This document shows, piece by piece, positions 6,953 to 15,641 of a stretch of DNA of 36,270 nt. The DNA is from Burkholderiales bacterium (GTDB taxonomy: Bacteria > Pseudomonadota > Gammaproteobacteria > Burkholderiales > Burkholderiaceae_C), in the NCBI GenBank assembly GCA_017302655.1, contig JAFLDE010000037.1, positions 1 through 36,270 on the forward strand, in the 5' to 3' direction. The notes below the pieces were generated by a model. That model ran no database searches. It saw only the letters and a program-made list of their open reading frames with translations, and was not told the DNA's origin. A program made the position numbers and the translations under genes. The first letter of the stretch is position 1. Every line of letters starts with the position of its first letter.

Positions 6953-8476
6953 ATGAACAAGACCCCGCTTCTGGCCAGCTTGGCGCTGGCATTGGCCCTG
7001 GCCCATGCGCCGCTGCAGGCGTCGATCGACATGCCGGCCGGGGTTGCCTGGAAGGCCGCCGCGCAGGACGCCGACATCGACGCCGCCTTCGCCCAGGCCA
7101 AGGCCGAGAAGAAGCCGGTGCTGCTGTACTGGGGTGCCAAGTGGTGCCCGCCCTGCAACCAGCTGAAGGCCACGCTGTTCAACCGCGCCGACTTCATTCA
7201 GCAGAGCAAGGCCCTGGTGGCGGTCAACATCGACGGTGACTTGCCTGGCGCACAAAAGCTCGGCACCCGCTTCTCGGTGCGTGGCTACCCGACGCTGATC
7301 CTCTTCAATGCCGACGGCAAGGAGCTGACCCGCCTGCCCGGTGAAGCTGACGCGCCGCGCGTCATCAAGCTGCTGCAGATGGGCATGGCCGGTGGCCGCC
7401 CGATCCAGGCCGTGCTGGCCGATGCCCGCGCCGGCAAGGCGCTCAAGAGTGCCGAATGGCAGCTGCTGGGCTACTACTCCTGGGAGACCGACCAGGACCA
7501 GTTGGTGAAGGCCGCCGAGCGCGGCGCGCTGCTGCAGAAGCTTTCGCAGGCCAAGGGCGTGCCCGAAGACGCCCGCGTTCGCCTGGCGTTCAAGGCCCTG
7601 GCGAACCTTCCCAGCGGGGCCAGACCCGCCGCGGGCGACGCGGCCTTGCTCGACAAGGTGCTGGCCGACGACAAGCTCACGCGCACCCACCTGGACGTGC
7701 TGAGCAATTTCGCCGACGACCTCGTCAAGGCGCTGCACAGGCAGCCCTCCGCCGAGCGCGACGCCCTGCGCGCCCGTTTGGACCGCGTGCTGGCTCGCGA
7801 GCAGGCCGACACCAAGCTGTCCCGCGCCGACCGTGTGCAGTGCCTGATCGCGCGCGTCAATCTGGCGCGCCTGGACACGCCGGCCTCCGAAGTCAACCCC
7901 AAGCTCGACCCGGCGCTGCTCACCGACGTGCGCGGCTTCACGCGCAACCTGGACAGCGAGATCAAGGACGGCTACGAGCGCCAGGCGGTCATCTACTCGG
8001 CCGGCCACCTGCTCGGCATTGCCGGCCTGTGGGCCGACAGCGACGCCCTGCTCAAGGCCAATCTGAGCAAGAGCCATTCGCCCTACTACTTCATGAGCGT
8101 GCTGGGCGGCAACGCCCGCAAGACCGGGCGCACCGCCGAGGCCCTGCAGTGGTACGAGCGCGCCTTCAACGAAAGCAAGGGCCCGGCCACGCGCCTGCAA
8201 TGGGGCTCCGGCTACTACGAGAACCTCGTCAAGCTGGCGCCCATGGAGACTGCAAAGGCCGAGAAGGTGGCCAGCCAGCTCATCCAGGAAGCCGCGCAGG
8301 ACCCCGGTTCCTTCTACGAACGCAGCGCGCGCTCCATGAAGAAGGTCAGCGACCTGACCTTGCCCTGGGCCGACGCCGCCCAGCTGGCCCGCCTGCAAGG
8401 CCAGCTGGCGCCGGTCTGCGCCAAGCTCGATGCCAAGTCCAAGCCCGCCTGCGACAGCCTGTTCAAAAAAGGCTGA
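6953..8476 (+). CDS. periplasmic thioredoxin-fold protein with long helical C-terminus
   Basis: This 507-residue protein has a clear signal peptide (residues 1-23, LASLALALALAHAPLQA), a thioredoxin-like domain with the active site WCPPC (Cys65, Cys68) and the cis-Pro segment RGYPTLILF, then some 340 mostly helical residues with repeat-like character and an ETLQ/ALQWYERAF stretch resembling a TPR. DUF255/thioredoxin_7-type oxidoreductases of the envelope are the nearest match. It probably reduces or isomerises disulfides in the periplasm; partners are unknown. The ATG at 6953 is preferred over GTG at 6944 because GGAG lies 8 bp before it. It lies 30 bp after the ArsR gene and its stop overlaps the proC start as TGATG, so it could be linked to both units. 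Confidence 0.85.
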   Translation: MNKTPLLASLALALALAHAPLQASIDMPAGVAWKAAAQDADIDAAFAQAKAEKKPVLLYWGAKWCPPCNQLKATLFNRADFIQQSKALVAVNIDGDLPGAQKLGTRFSVRGYPTLILFNADGKELTRLPGEADAPRVIKLLQMGMAGGRPIQAVLADARAGKALKSAEWQLLGYYSWETDQDQLVKAAERGALLQKLSQAKGVPEDARVRLAFKALANLPSGARPAAGDAALLDKVLADDKLTRTHLDVLSNFADDLVKALHRQPSAERDALRARLDRVLAREQADTKLSRADRVQCLIARVNLARLDTPASEVNPKLDPALLTDVRGFTRNLDSEIKDGYERQAVIYSAGHLLGIAGLWADSDALLKANLSKSHSPYYFMSVLGGNARKTGRTAEALQWYERAFNESKGPATRLQWGSGYYENLVKLAPMETAKAEKVASQLIQEAAQDPGSFYERSARSMKKVSDLTLPWADAAQLARLQGQLAPVCAKLDAKSKPACDSLFKKG

Positions 8477-9282
8477 TGCAACACCCGACCCTGGCCTTCA
8501 TCGGCGGCGGCAACATGGCCGCCGCCATCGCGGGGGGTCTGCGCCGCGCGGGTCGGCCGGCGGACGCCTTCGTCGTCGTGGAGCCGGCGCAGGCGCAGCG
8601 CGAGCGCTTGCTGGACGAGTTCGGCATCGAGGCCCTGCCCGCACCTGCCAAGCGCTTGCGCGACGCGCAACTGGTGGTCTGGGCGGTCAAGCCGCAGGTC
8701 TTCGCGGAAGCCGCGCAGGCTGCCGCACCCTTCGTGGGGCACGCCTTGCAGTTGTCCATCATGGCAGGCGTCACCAGCGAGCGCATCGCCGCCGCCACGC
8801 ACAGCGAGCGCGTGGTGCGCGCCATGCCCAACACGCCGGCCTTGATCGGCCAAGGTATCGCCGGCCTGTACGCCAGAGCGGCCGTCACCGAGCTCGACCG
8901 CGCCGAGGTCGAAGCCGTGCTCGTCCCCACCGGCCGCAGCCTGTGGCTGGAGCGCGAGGAACAGCTCGACGTGGTGACTGCGCTCAGCGGCTCCGGCCCG
9001 GCGTACTTCTTCTACGTCTGCGAGGCCCTGGTGGCCGCCGCCACCGAGCTCGGCCTGAGCGAGGCTCAGGCCCGCGAACTGGCGCTGGCCACCTGCGGCG
9101 GCGCCGCGCAGCTTGCCCTGCACTCCAGCGAGCCGCTGACCACCCTGCGCGAACGCGTCACCAGCAAGGGCGGTACCACGCATGCGGCGCTGGAATCCCT
9201 GCGTGCCGACCGGGTGGCCGAGGCCATCGAGCGTGCCGTGCACGCGGCGGCGGCGCGTGCGCGGGAGCTGGGTCGGTCTTGA
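8476..9282 (+). CDS. proC: pyrroline-5-carboxylate reductase
   Basis: A 268-residue enzyme that reduces 1-pyrroline-5-carboxylate to L-proline with NAD(P)H, the last step of proline synthesis, in the cytoplasm. The N-terminal dinucleotide site is FIGGGNMAAAIAGGL (residues 8-22), followed by VWAVKPQ, VRAMPNTPALIGQG, and the C-terminal family signature running through ALSGSGPAYFFY and VTSKGGTTHAALE. Length is normal for the family. The start ATG overlaps the stop of the preceding gene (TGATG), indicating translational coupling, and the stop overlaps the TTG start of the next gene. Confidence 0.96.
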   Translation: MQHPTLAFIGGGNMAAAIAGGLRRAGRPADAFVVVEPAQAQRERLLDEFGIEALPAPAKRLRDAQLVVWAVKPQVFAEAAQAAAPFVGHALQLSIMAGVTSERIAAATHSERVVRAMPNTPALIGQGIAGLYARAAVTELDRAEVEAVLVPTGRSLWLEREEQLDVVTALSGSGPAYFFYVCEALVAAATELGLSEAQARELALATCGGAAQLALHSSEPLTTLRERVTSKGGTTHAALESLRADRVAEAIERAVHAAAARARELGRS

Positions 9283-10244
9283 TCTGCGCGCACCACCGCC
9301 GCTGGAGTATCTGGGCGTTGGCTGTTGGGTCGTTGGTGGCGCTGGGCCTGCTTGCCGTGCAGGCATTGCGCGCCAATCCAAGACTGTCCCCGGAGCAGAT
9401 CGAGGCCACCTTGGTCGAGGCGCAACGCCTGATGCAGGAGCGCGCGTTGTTTGGCACTTCCGTGGACTGGCCCGGGGTGCTGATGCGTGCGCGCCAGACG
9501 GCTGCGCGCACGCATCGTGCGGCCGACCTGGACGAGGCGCTGCAGGGCATGGTCTGGGCAATCCGTGAGCACGACGCTCATTCGTTCTACCTGCCCGCAG
9601 CGCAGGCCCGACGCATGCAGTCGGGTACGGCACCAGGCGAGCAAGTGTTGCTGCAACGTGGTGCTGACCTGGGACAGTTCCAGGTGCTGCAAATGCCGGG
9701 CTACATGGGCATGGACGAGGCCGTCTGGAAGCGTGATGCCGCCGCTGGCGCCTCAAGACTGACCGAACTGTTGCGCGCGCGTCCCTGTGGTTTGGTGCTG
9801 GACCTGCGGCAAAACAGCGGCGGCAACATGTACCCGATGTTCTTGGCACTGGCGGCCCTGCTGCCACCGCGAGACGTCGGCTACTTCGAGGATCGGGCGC
9901 GCCAGCGCATGCCTTTCCCTTTGCCACCGCGACAGGCCGCTGCCGCTGATGTTGCCGTGGCCGTGCTGATCGGGCCAAGTACCGCCAGCTCCGGAGAATT
10001 CCTTGCCATCGGGCTGCGCAGCCTGCCGCGCGTCCGGTCGTTTGGCGCACCGACCGCCGGCCTGGCGACTGGCGTGCAGCCAATGCCATTGCCGAATGGA
10101 GGCTTGCTTGGCGTCACCGAAGTCCGCGCGTTGGACTTCGAGGGGCGTGCGGTGGGCAGACGTGTGCTGCCTGACCAGGTGGGTTCAGACCCCCTTGTGG
10201 ACGCTCGCAACTGGCTCAACGATCAATGTCGCCCTCGACCTTGA
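9279..10244 (+). CDS. S41-family serine peptidase, membrane-anchored, no PDZ domain
   Basis: The reading frame gives 321 residues from a TTG overlapping the proC stop (TTGA). No ATG or GTG lies upstream of the N-terminal hydrophobic anchor (WSIWALAVGSLVALGLLAVQAL, residues 9-30), so TTG is the best start. The S41 (C-terminal processing peptidase/tricorn) features are EHDAHSFYLP (about 98-106), LVLDLRQNSGGNM (172-184) and GPSTASSGEF (232-241) with the likely nucleophile serine. A PDZ domain, common in CtpA-type members, appears to be missing or very reduced. It would act in the periplasm on unknown substrates. Codon use here is somewhat richer in TTG than in neighbours. It overlaps the next gene by 19 bases in another frame. 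Confidence 0.8.
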   Translation: MICAHHRRWSIWALAVGSLVALGLLAVQALRANPRLSPEQIEATLVEAQRLMQERALFGTSVDWPGVLMRARQTAARTHRAADLDEALQGMVWAIREHDAHSFYLPAAQARRMQSGTAPGEQVLLQRGADLGQFQVLQMPGYMGMDEAVWKRDAAAGASRLTELLRARPCGLVLDLRQNSGGNMYPMFLALAALLPPRDVGYFEDRARQRMPFPLPPRQAAAADVAVAVLIGPSTASSGEFLAIGLRSLPRVRSFGAPTAGLATGVQPMPLPNGGLLGVTEVRALDFEGRAVGRRVLPDQVGSDPLVDARNWLNDQCRPRP

Positions 10245-10597
10245 ACGACGTGGAGCTGCTCAACCTGCAGGAGGCACTGGAACGCGCCTTGGCAACCCCC
10301 GCCACGCGACGCGATGCGACCCGCGTACTGCCGCTCTTGCACCCCGAGGCCCAGGAGGTCGGGCGCTCAGGCCGCTGTTTCAACCGAGTCGCGCTGCTCG
10401 ACCTGCTTGCCACCAGCCCACTGGACGACGAAGCCGTACACATGGAAGCCTTCACGCTGCAGCGCCTAAGCACTGAACTCGCTCTGCTGCGCTACCGCAA
10501 CCGGCGCGGCGAACAGGCCACCGAACGGAGCTCGCTCTGGCAATGGCACGAGGGCGCATGGCGCCTGCGCTTTCACCAGGGCACCCCGACCAGCTGA
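10226..10597 (+). CDS. NTF2-like (DUF4440/SnoaL-type) protein
   Basis: The 123-residue soluble protein has the pattern of the NTF2-like fold: an N-terminal helix (ELLNLQEALERAL), a segment LLHPEAQEVGRSGRCFNRVALLDLL, and strands VHMEAFTLQRLSTELALLRYRNRR and SSLWQWHEGAWRLRFHQGTP. This pattern is typical of small DUF4440 proteins, which are a mix of enzymes and binding proteins, so no activity can be assigned. Its start lies inside the 3' end of the peptidase gene (19-base overlap), consistent with one operon, and ubiC follows 10 bp later. Confidence 0.7.
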   Translation: MSPSTLNDVELLNLQEALERALATPATRRDATRVLPLLHPEAQEVGRSGRCFNRVALLDLLATSPLDDEAVHMEAFTLQRLSTELALLRYRNRRGEQATERSSLWQWHEGAWRLRFHQGTPTS

Positions 10598-10607
10598 TGG
10601 ACAACTG

Positions 10608-11198
10608 ATGGGCATCGCCGACCGACTTAGCCTCCGCGCCTGGCTGCGCGCGCCGGGCAGTCTCACCGAGCGCTTGAAGCGCCATGGGCGCTTCGAGGTC
10701 GAACTCTTGCGCCAAGGCCCGGCGCGCCTGCGCGCGCCTGAACGACGCCAGCTTGGGCTGCCGCGGCGCGGCTGTACGCTGGTGCGCGAAGTGCTGCTGC
10801 GCGTGGACGGCCGGCCGCTGGTGTGGGCGCGCTCCAGCCTGCATCGCAGCGCGCTGTGCGGTCCCTGGAAGGCGCTGAAGGGCCTGGGCCGCCGGCCGCT
10901 GGCTGAGTTGCTCTATGCCGACCCGCGTGTCAGCCGCAGCTTGCTGCAACCGCGCCGTCTGGCGGTGCAGGGCGCCACGCGCCGCCAAATGCAGCGCCAA
11001 TGGCAACAGGCCACCGGCGACACCGCACCGCGCGCCATGCTCTGGAGCCGGCACTCGGTCTTTCAGCGCCGCGGCGCGCTGCTGCGGGTCATGGAGCTCT
11101 TCCACCCCGACGTCGCCCATCTGGCGCCATACCCCGGCACGCGCCGACCCACGCTGCGTACGCTGGCGCAAGCGTCGCGGCGGCCATCCAGGCCTTGA
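10608..11198 (+). CDS. ubiC: chorismate lyase
   Basis: A 196-residue protein that splits chorismate into 4-hydroxybenzoate and pyruvate, the first committed step of ubiquinone synthesis. Family landmarks are W12-x-GSLTERL, REVLLRVDGRPLVWARS with the catalytic arginine at about residue 75, LGRRPLAELLYADP, and LWSRHSVFQRRGALLRVMELFHPDV with the glutamate at about 163 that corresponds to E. coli Glu155. It is some 30 residues longer than E. coli UbiC, mainly by a C-terminal arginine-rich tail. It sits alone, without ubiA. No strong ribosome-binding site precedes the ATG, so coupling to the upstream gene 10 bp away is likely. Confidence 0.88.
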   Translation: MGIADRLSLRAWLRAPGSLTERLKRHGRFEVELLRQGPARLRAPERRQLGLPRRGCTLVREVLLRVDGRPLVWARSSLHRSALCGPWKALKGLGRRPLAELLYADPRVSRSLLQPRRLAVQGATRRQMQRQWQQATGDTAPRAMLWSRHSVFQRRGALLRVMELFHPDVAHLAPYPGTRRPTLRTLAQASRRPSRP

Positions 11199-11216
11199 AC
11201 CCGAGGAGAGGCTCTC

Positions 11217-11555
11217 ATGGATTCTCATCAGCGCATCAGCGGCATCCTGGTCGGTATGGCTGGCTTGATGGCCTTGATCGGCATCGCCAGCACGGTGCTG
11301 CCGTACGCCATCCTGGATCCGCTGCGCACGCTGCGCGACCTGACGAGCTCGATCTGGTCGATGCTTTTCGTGGCGTGGTTTGTGCTGGGCTTGGTGTGGT
11401 GTGCCCTGGCCCTGGCAGGTGGTTGGCGCGCCTGGCAGCGCCGCGCCGACGCCCGCCGACCCTTGCAAGTGGCGGCCTTGCCGCTGCTTCTGGTGTTTCC
11501 AGTCGGCACGGCACTGGGTGTCTACCTGCTCTGGGCCTATCGGCAGCGCGCCTGA
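11217..11555 (+). CDS. small inner-membrane protein of unknown function
   Basis: The 112-residue protein has three or so hydrophobic segments: GILVGMAGLMALIGIASTVLP (about 9-29), SMLFVAWFVLGLVWCALALAG (48-68) and LQVAALPLLLVFPVGTALGVYLLW (83-106). Charged residues RAWQRRADARR lie between the last two. A strong GAGGAGAGG ribosome-binding site lies 6-14 bases before the ATG, which supports a real gene. I do not recognise a named family. It is read in the same direction as ubiC and recG and probably belongs to that transcription unit. Confidence 0.7.
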   Translation: MDSHQRISGILVGMAGLMALIGIASTVLPYAILDPLRTLRDLTSSIWSMLFVAWFVLGLVWCALALAGGWRAWQRRADARRPLQVAALPLLLVFPVGTALGVYLLWAYRQRA

Positions 11556-11573
11556 CGCCCACAATGCCCGCCC

Positions 11574-13637
11574 ATGCCGCCCCCGAGCGCTGCGCAGACG
11601 CCTGACTCCCCGGCCAAGAAACCCGCCTCCTCCGGCCCGCAGCGCGCCATGGAGCGGCTCGGGCTGCGCCGCCCGATCGACCTGGCCCTGCACCTGCCGC
11701 TGCGTTACGAAGACGAGACGCGCCTGACCCGCTTGCGCGAGGCGCAACCGGGCGAGACCGTGCAGGTGGAAGGTGTGGTGACGCAATGCCGCGTGGAGCA
11801 GACGCGGCGCCGGCAGCTGCTGGTTTCCTTGCGCGACGAGGACGGCCAAAGCCTCTTGCTACGCTTCCTGCACTTCTACCCTTCGCAACAGAAGGCCATG
11901 GCCGAAGGGCGCCGCCTGCGCGTGCGTGGTGAGCTGCGTGGCGGCTTGTTCGGCCGCGAGATGGTGCACCCGGTGGTGAAGGACGCGGAGGCGCCGCTGG
12001 CGCAGGCCCTCACGCCTGTCTACCCGGCCGGCGCCGGGCTGCCGCAGGCCTACCTGCGAAAGGCCATCGCCGCCGCCTTGCCGCGCGCTCCCCTGCACGA
12101 GCTGCTGCCCCCCGACTGCCTGCCGGATGGCCTGCCTGGCTTGCGCGACGCCTTGAACTACCTGCACCACCCGCCGCCCGCAGCCAGCCTGAAGGCCTTG
12201 CTGGAGCACCATCACCCGGCCTGGCAGCGGCTGAAGTTCGAGGAGTTGCTGGCACAGCAGCTCAGCCAGCTGGAGGCCAAGCAGCTGCGCGCGCAGCACC
12301 GCGCGCCGGCACTGCGCGGCGGTGCGCTGGTGCAGCAGCTGCTGGCCACGCTGCCCTTCCTGCTCACCGGAGCGCAGCGCCGCGTCGGCGAGGAGATCGC
12401 CGCCGACCTGGCGCAGGCCCAGCCTGCCCACCGATTGCTGCAGGGCGACGTGGGCTCGGGCAAGACCGTCGTGGCGGCGCTGGCGGCGGCGGTTTGCATC
12501 GACGCCGGCTGGCAGTGCGCGCTGATGGCGCCCACCGAGCTGCTGGCCGAGCAGCACCTGCGCAAGCTGGTTGGCTGGCTGGAGCCGCTGGGGGTGCGCG
12601 TGGCCTGGATCACCGGCAGCGTGAAGGGCAAAGCCCGCGCGCGCCTGCTGGAGCAAGCCGCCAGCGGTGAGGCGCAGCTGGTGGTGGGCACGCATGCGCT
12701 GATCGAAAGCCAGGTGCAGTTCCGCCAACTCGGCCTGGCCGTGGTGGACGAGCAGCACCGCTTCGGCGTGGCGCAGCGCCTGGCCCTGCGCAAGAAGCTG
12801 GCCGAGCGCGGGCTGGAGCCGCATCTCCTGATGATGAGCGCGACGCCGATTCCGCGCACGCTGGCGATGAGCTACTACGCCGACCTCGACGTGAGCACCC
12901 TGGACGAGCTGCCGCCGGGCCGCACGCCCATCGTCACCAAGCTCTTCGAGCTGTCCAAGCGCGAGGCGGTGGTGGAGCGCATCGCCCAGGAGACGCAGGC
13001 GGGCCGGCAGGCCTACTGGGTCTGCCCGCTGATCGAGGACAGCGAAGAGAGCGATCTGAAGGCCGCCACCGCGACGCACGCCGAGTTGGCCGAGCGACTC
13101 GGTGCCGAACGGGTCGGCTTGCTGCACGGGAGGCTCAAACCAGCCGAGAAGGCGGCGGTGATGCAACGCTTTGCCAGTGGCGAGTTGCCGCTGCTCGTCG
13201 CCACCACGGTGATTGAAGTGGGTGTGGACGTGCCCAACGCGAGCTTGATGGTTATCGAGCACGCCGAGCGCTTCGGCCTGGCGCAGCTGCACCAACTGCG
13301 TGGCAGAGTGGGGCGAGGGGCCGCGGCGAGTGTGTGCGTGCTGCTCTACGCCGGGCCCTTGAGCGAAAGCGGCCGGGAGCGCATGAAGGCCATGCTGGAA
13401 ACCAGTGACGGTTTCGAGATCGCCCGCCGCGACCTGGCCATCCGCGGTCCTGGCGAGTTCATGGGCCATCGCCAAAGCGGTGCCGACCTGCTGCGCTTCG
13501 CCGACCTTCAGGAAGACGCCCCCTTGCTGGTGGCGGCCCGCGAGATCGCCCCGCGCCTTCTGCGCGAACACCCCGCAGCCGCCCACGCGCAAGTGCAGCG
13601 CTGGTTGGGTACGAAGGCCGAGCTGCTGAAAGCCTGA
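11574..13637 (+). CDS. recG: ATP-dependent DNA helicase RecG
   Basis: A 687-residue superfamily 2 helicase that remodels stalled replication forks and branched recombination intermediates. The N-terminal wedge domain starts with GPQRAMERLGLRRPIDLALHLPLRYED and includes an OB-fold around residues 63-136. The helicase core has Walker A GDVGSGKT (291-298), MAPTELLAEQH, the DEQH box (392-395) followed by RFGV, SATPIPRT, and the C-terminal motifs TTVIEVGVDVPNA and HQLRGRVGRG. Full length for the family. The ATG has no clear ribosome-binding site. Its stop is 11 bp from the stop of the convergent EamA gene, and I see no terminator between them. Confidence 0.97.
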   Translation: MPPPSAAQTPDSPAKKPASSGPQRAMERLGLRRPIDLALHLPLRYEDETRLTRLREAQPGETVQVEGVVTQCRVEQTRRRQLLVSLRDEDGQSLLLRFLHFYPSQQKAMAEGRRLRVRGELRGGLFGREMVHPVVKDAEAPLAQALTPVYPAGAGLPQAYLRKAIAAALPRAPLHELLPPDCLPDGLPGLRDALNYLHHPPPAASLKALLEHHHPAWQRLKFEELLAQQLSQLEAKQLRAQHRAPALRGGALVQQLLATLPFLLTGAQRRVGEEIAADLAQAQPAHRLLQGDVGSGKTVVAALAAAVCIDAGWQCALMAPTELLAEQHLRKLVGWLEPLGVRVAWITGSVKGKARARLLEQAASGEAQLVVGTHALIESQVQFRQLGLAVVDEQHRFGVAQRLALRKKLAERGLEPHLLMMSATPIPRTLAMSYYADLDVSTLDELPPGRTPIVTKLFELSKREAVVERIAQETQAGRQAYWVCPLIEDSEESDLKAATATHAELAERLGAERVGLLHGRLKPAEKAAVMQRFASGELPLLVATTVIEVGVDVPNASLMVIEHAERFGLAQLHQLRGRVGRGAAASVCVLLYAGPLSESGRERMKAMLETSDGFEIARRDLAIRGPGEFMGHRQSGADLLRFADLQEDAPLLVAAREIAPRLLREHPAAAHAQVQRWLGTKAELLKA

Positions 13638-13648
13638 CGGGCCTCGGA

Positions 13649-14617
13649 TCAATGAACCGGCTTGGGGCCAGGGCTCGGGCGCACCCGCAGCGCCCAGATG
13701 ACGCCGGCCACCAGCAGCCCCACCCCCAGCAGCGCCAAAGCCGGCGGCCAATGCCCACGCTGCAAGTAGCCGTAGGCCAGCGCGGCCAGGGTTTCGAAGA
13801 CGATGAGCTGACCGACCAAGGTGGTGGGCAGTCGCTGGCTGGCTTCGTTCCAGCACAGGGTGCCGCCCCAGCTGGCGAACAGGCCGATGGCCAGCATCAG
13901 GCCGACGAAGGCCAGTGGATCCGGGCCTAGGGGCATCGCAAAGCCACCCTGCCTGCCTTCCCAGAGCCACAGCAAGCCCAAGCCCAAGAGCGCAATGGGC
14001 AAGGTGACCAGACCTTGCGCCGTGGCCCAGACGCGGGGGTTGCGATCGGGGTGCGCCCGCAGCCAGTCAGCGTTGTGGATGGGGTACCAGGTCCAGGCAG
14101 CCAAGGCGATGAGCGCGATCAGCGCACCCTCGACGTAGCGCTGGGTCTCGCCCTGTGCCAACTGCGAGAACTCGGTCTGGTTCACGCACCCGATGCCGAT
14201 CGCGATGAGCAGCAACGAAGGCGCCAGCAGCCGCCATGGGAGGCGCCCGTCGCGCGCGGCGTTTCTCTGGTTGGAGGCGATTGCGATGATGACCGGCAGG
14301 GTGCCGATGATGACGCTGACCAAGGGATTGCCGGCGCGTTGGATCGCGGCTGCGAGCGCAAGGTAGTAGAGGAAGTTGCCGACCAGGGTCAGCTTCACCG
14401 CGACCAGCCAGTCGGCACGGCTCAGGCGCTGCAACTCAAGGCGGTCGAGCAGTGCCAACGGCAGGCAGATGAGGCCGAAGGCCAGGTAGCGGCCGACGGC
14501 CAGCAGCGCTGGCGAGTAGTGCGGCAACAGCAGGGGGGCGACGAAGACCAATCCCCACATGAGCCCGGCGGCGAGTGCGAAGGCGGTGCCGCTGAGGAGT
14601 TGGGGAGCGCGGTTCAC
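13649..14617 (-). CDS. EamA/DMT-family transporter
   Basis: A 322-residue protein with about ten membrane helices in two halves, as in drug/metabolite transporters of the EamA family. The first helix reads GTAFALAAGLMWGLVFVAPLLL, and the second half contains FVGLMLAIGLFASWGGTLCWNEASQRLPTTLVGQLIVFETLAALAYGYL, the usual repeat-2 end. Members export metabolites or take up small solutes; nothing in the sequence fixes the substrate. It lies 4 bp after the DUF2087 gene on the same strand, so the two are probably co-transcribed. Confidence 0.88.
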   Translation of the reverse strand: MNRAPQLLSGTAFALAAGLMWGLVFVAPLLLPHYSPALLAVGRYLAFGLICLPLALLDRLELQRLSRADWLVAVKLTLVGNFLYYLALAAAIQRAGNPLVSVIIGTLPVIIAIASNQRNAARDGRLPWRLLAPSLLLIAIGIGCVNQTEFSQLAQGETQRYVEGALIALIALAAWTWYPIHNADWLRAHPDRNPRVWATAQGLVTLPIALLGLGLLWLWEGRQGGFAMPLGPDPLAFVGLMLAIGLFASWGGTLCWNEASQRLPTTLVGQLIVFETLAALAYGYLQRGHWPPALALLGVGLLVAGVIWALRVRPSPGPKPVH

Positions 14618-14621
14618 CGGC

Positions 14622-15161
14622 TCAGTGTCGCTGCCGGGCGCGCCAAGCCTGCATCAGCGCGCGCGCATCTTCGCCTGGACGCGCTGGTTGTTTCCGGTAC
14701 TCGCGGCAATCGCTGGTGCGGGCCATCAGGCCATCGTTGATGAGCTCGCGGCGCAGCGTGACGTGGTCGTCGAAGGCGTTGGCGGCTTTCAGGATGGCAT
14801 TCACCTCGGCCTCGGTGTAGGGGCGGTCGGCGTCAAAGCGCATCCAAAGCAGCCACATGCAGAGCTTCTGCACGGTGCGTTTGGCGGGCCAAAGCGTGAG
14901 GCGACCGCGGCTGTCGAACAAGGCCAGCGCGCGGCGCGCGTGCTCGCTCAAGGCGAGGGGTTCGCGGTCTTCGACGGCGATGGGCGCGGCACGAAGGGCC
15001 TGCACATTGCGCTGGCCCACGGCACGGGCCACGAGGTTCAGCAATTCGACATGGCCGGGCAAGGGCAAGCCCTGCTGCTCGCGCTCCTTGAGCGAGCGGC
15101 CGAGCGCACGCGCAAACGCGGCGGTGTCGGGGATATGGGTCGGGAAAGGAAGACGGCTCAT
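14622..15161 (-). CDS. DUF2087 domain protein
   Basis: A 179-residue soluble protein. The C-terminal half carries the DUF2087 pattern: WPAKRTVQKLCMWLLWMRF, then YTEAEVNAILKAANAFDDHVTLRRELINDGLM and a basic finish. This is a winged-helix-like fold found in putative regulators. The N-terminal 60 residues (FARALGRSLKEREQQGLPLPGHVELLNLVARAVGQRNVQAL) resemble the short conserved head described for glyoxalase-related or topoisomerase-associated small proteins and may bind a partner. Function is unknown; DNA binding is only a guess. The start ATG has GGAG about 10 bases upstream. The 200 bp further upstream (15162-15362) hold no gene that I can support. Confidence 0.75.
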   Translation of the reverse strand: MSRLPFPTHIPDTAAFARALGRSLKEREQQGLPLPGHVELLNLVARAVGQRNVQALRAAPIAVEDREPLALSEHARRALALFDSRGRLTLWPAKRTVQKLCMWLLWMRFDADRPYTEAEVNAILKAANAFDDHVTLRRELINDGLMARTSDCREYRKQPARPGEDARALMQAWRARQRH

Positions 15162-15362
15162 CGCAGCAACTCCATGTCGCCAAAGCCGCGAACAGCGGCT
15201 GCTGTGGGTTGCCGACTTGCAGCGGGCGACGCGAGGTCTGCGGGCGCTGAGGGAGGACCGGGCAGGTTTAGCTCGCGGCTGGGCCGCGCGGCAACGCCTG
15301 GGTGAACTGCCGACCGAAGGCGCTCAGTGTGCCAGTTTCTGCGCCAGTTCCCGGCGCCGCCC

Positions 15363-15641
15363 TCAATGCATCAGCACTGGCGTGTTGCCAAGCGCGGCGA
15401 AGCGCTCGATGAAGTCGTCGTAGTCCTCCTCGGAGGGCTCGCCTTCTCCGAGCGCGGTGACGCCGTCTTCGAACTGCTGGGCCAGCGCGCCTTCAATGAA
15501 GATCTCGCGGCGCGCGAATTTGTCGACGATCTCGAAGCCGCCACGCGACAGGCCGTTGCCCTGCGCGTCCGTTGCCTCATGTTCGACGGGCACCTCAAAG
15601 CGCACCACGATGTAGCTGTCGGACTGGTAAAGCAGGTGCAT
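15363..15641 (-). CDS. DUF3567 protein
   Basis: A 92-residue acidic protein starting MHLLYQSDSYIVVRFEVP and continuing LSRGGFEIVDKFARREIFIEGALAQQFEDGV, then an acidic stretch and a C-terminal helix with PVLMH. This is the DUF3567 family, small proteins largely confined to Burkholderiales and of unknown function. The start is decided by an ideal AGGAGG ribosome-binding site 5-6 bases before the ATG; a longer reading frame to 15746 has no support. It lies 138 bp downstream of the DUF3108 gene and may have its own promoter in that gap. Confidence 0.88.
   Translation of the reverse strand: MHLLYQSDSYIVVRFEVPVEHEATDAQGNGLSRGGFEIVDKFARREIFIEGALAQQFEDGVTALGEGEPSEEDYDDFIERFAALGNTPVLMH

Noticed and set aside
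11859-13970. 703-codon open frame antisense to recG
   Set aside because: Same shadow composition; recG is intact with all helicase motifs.
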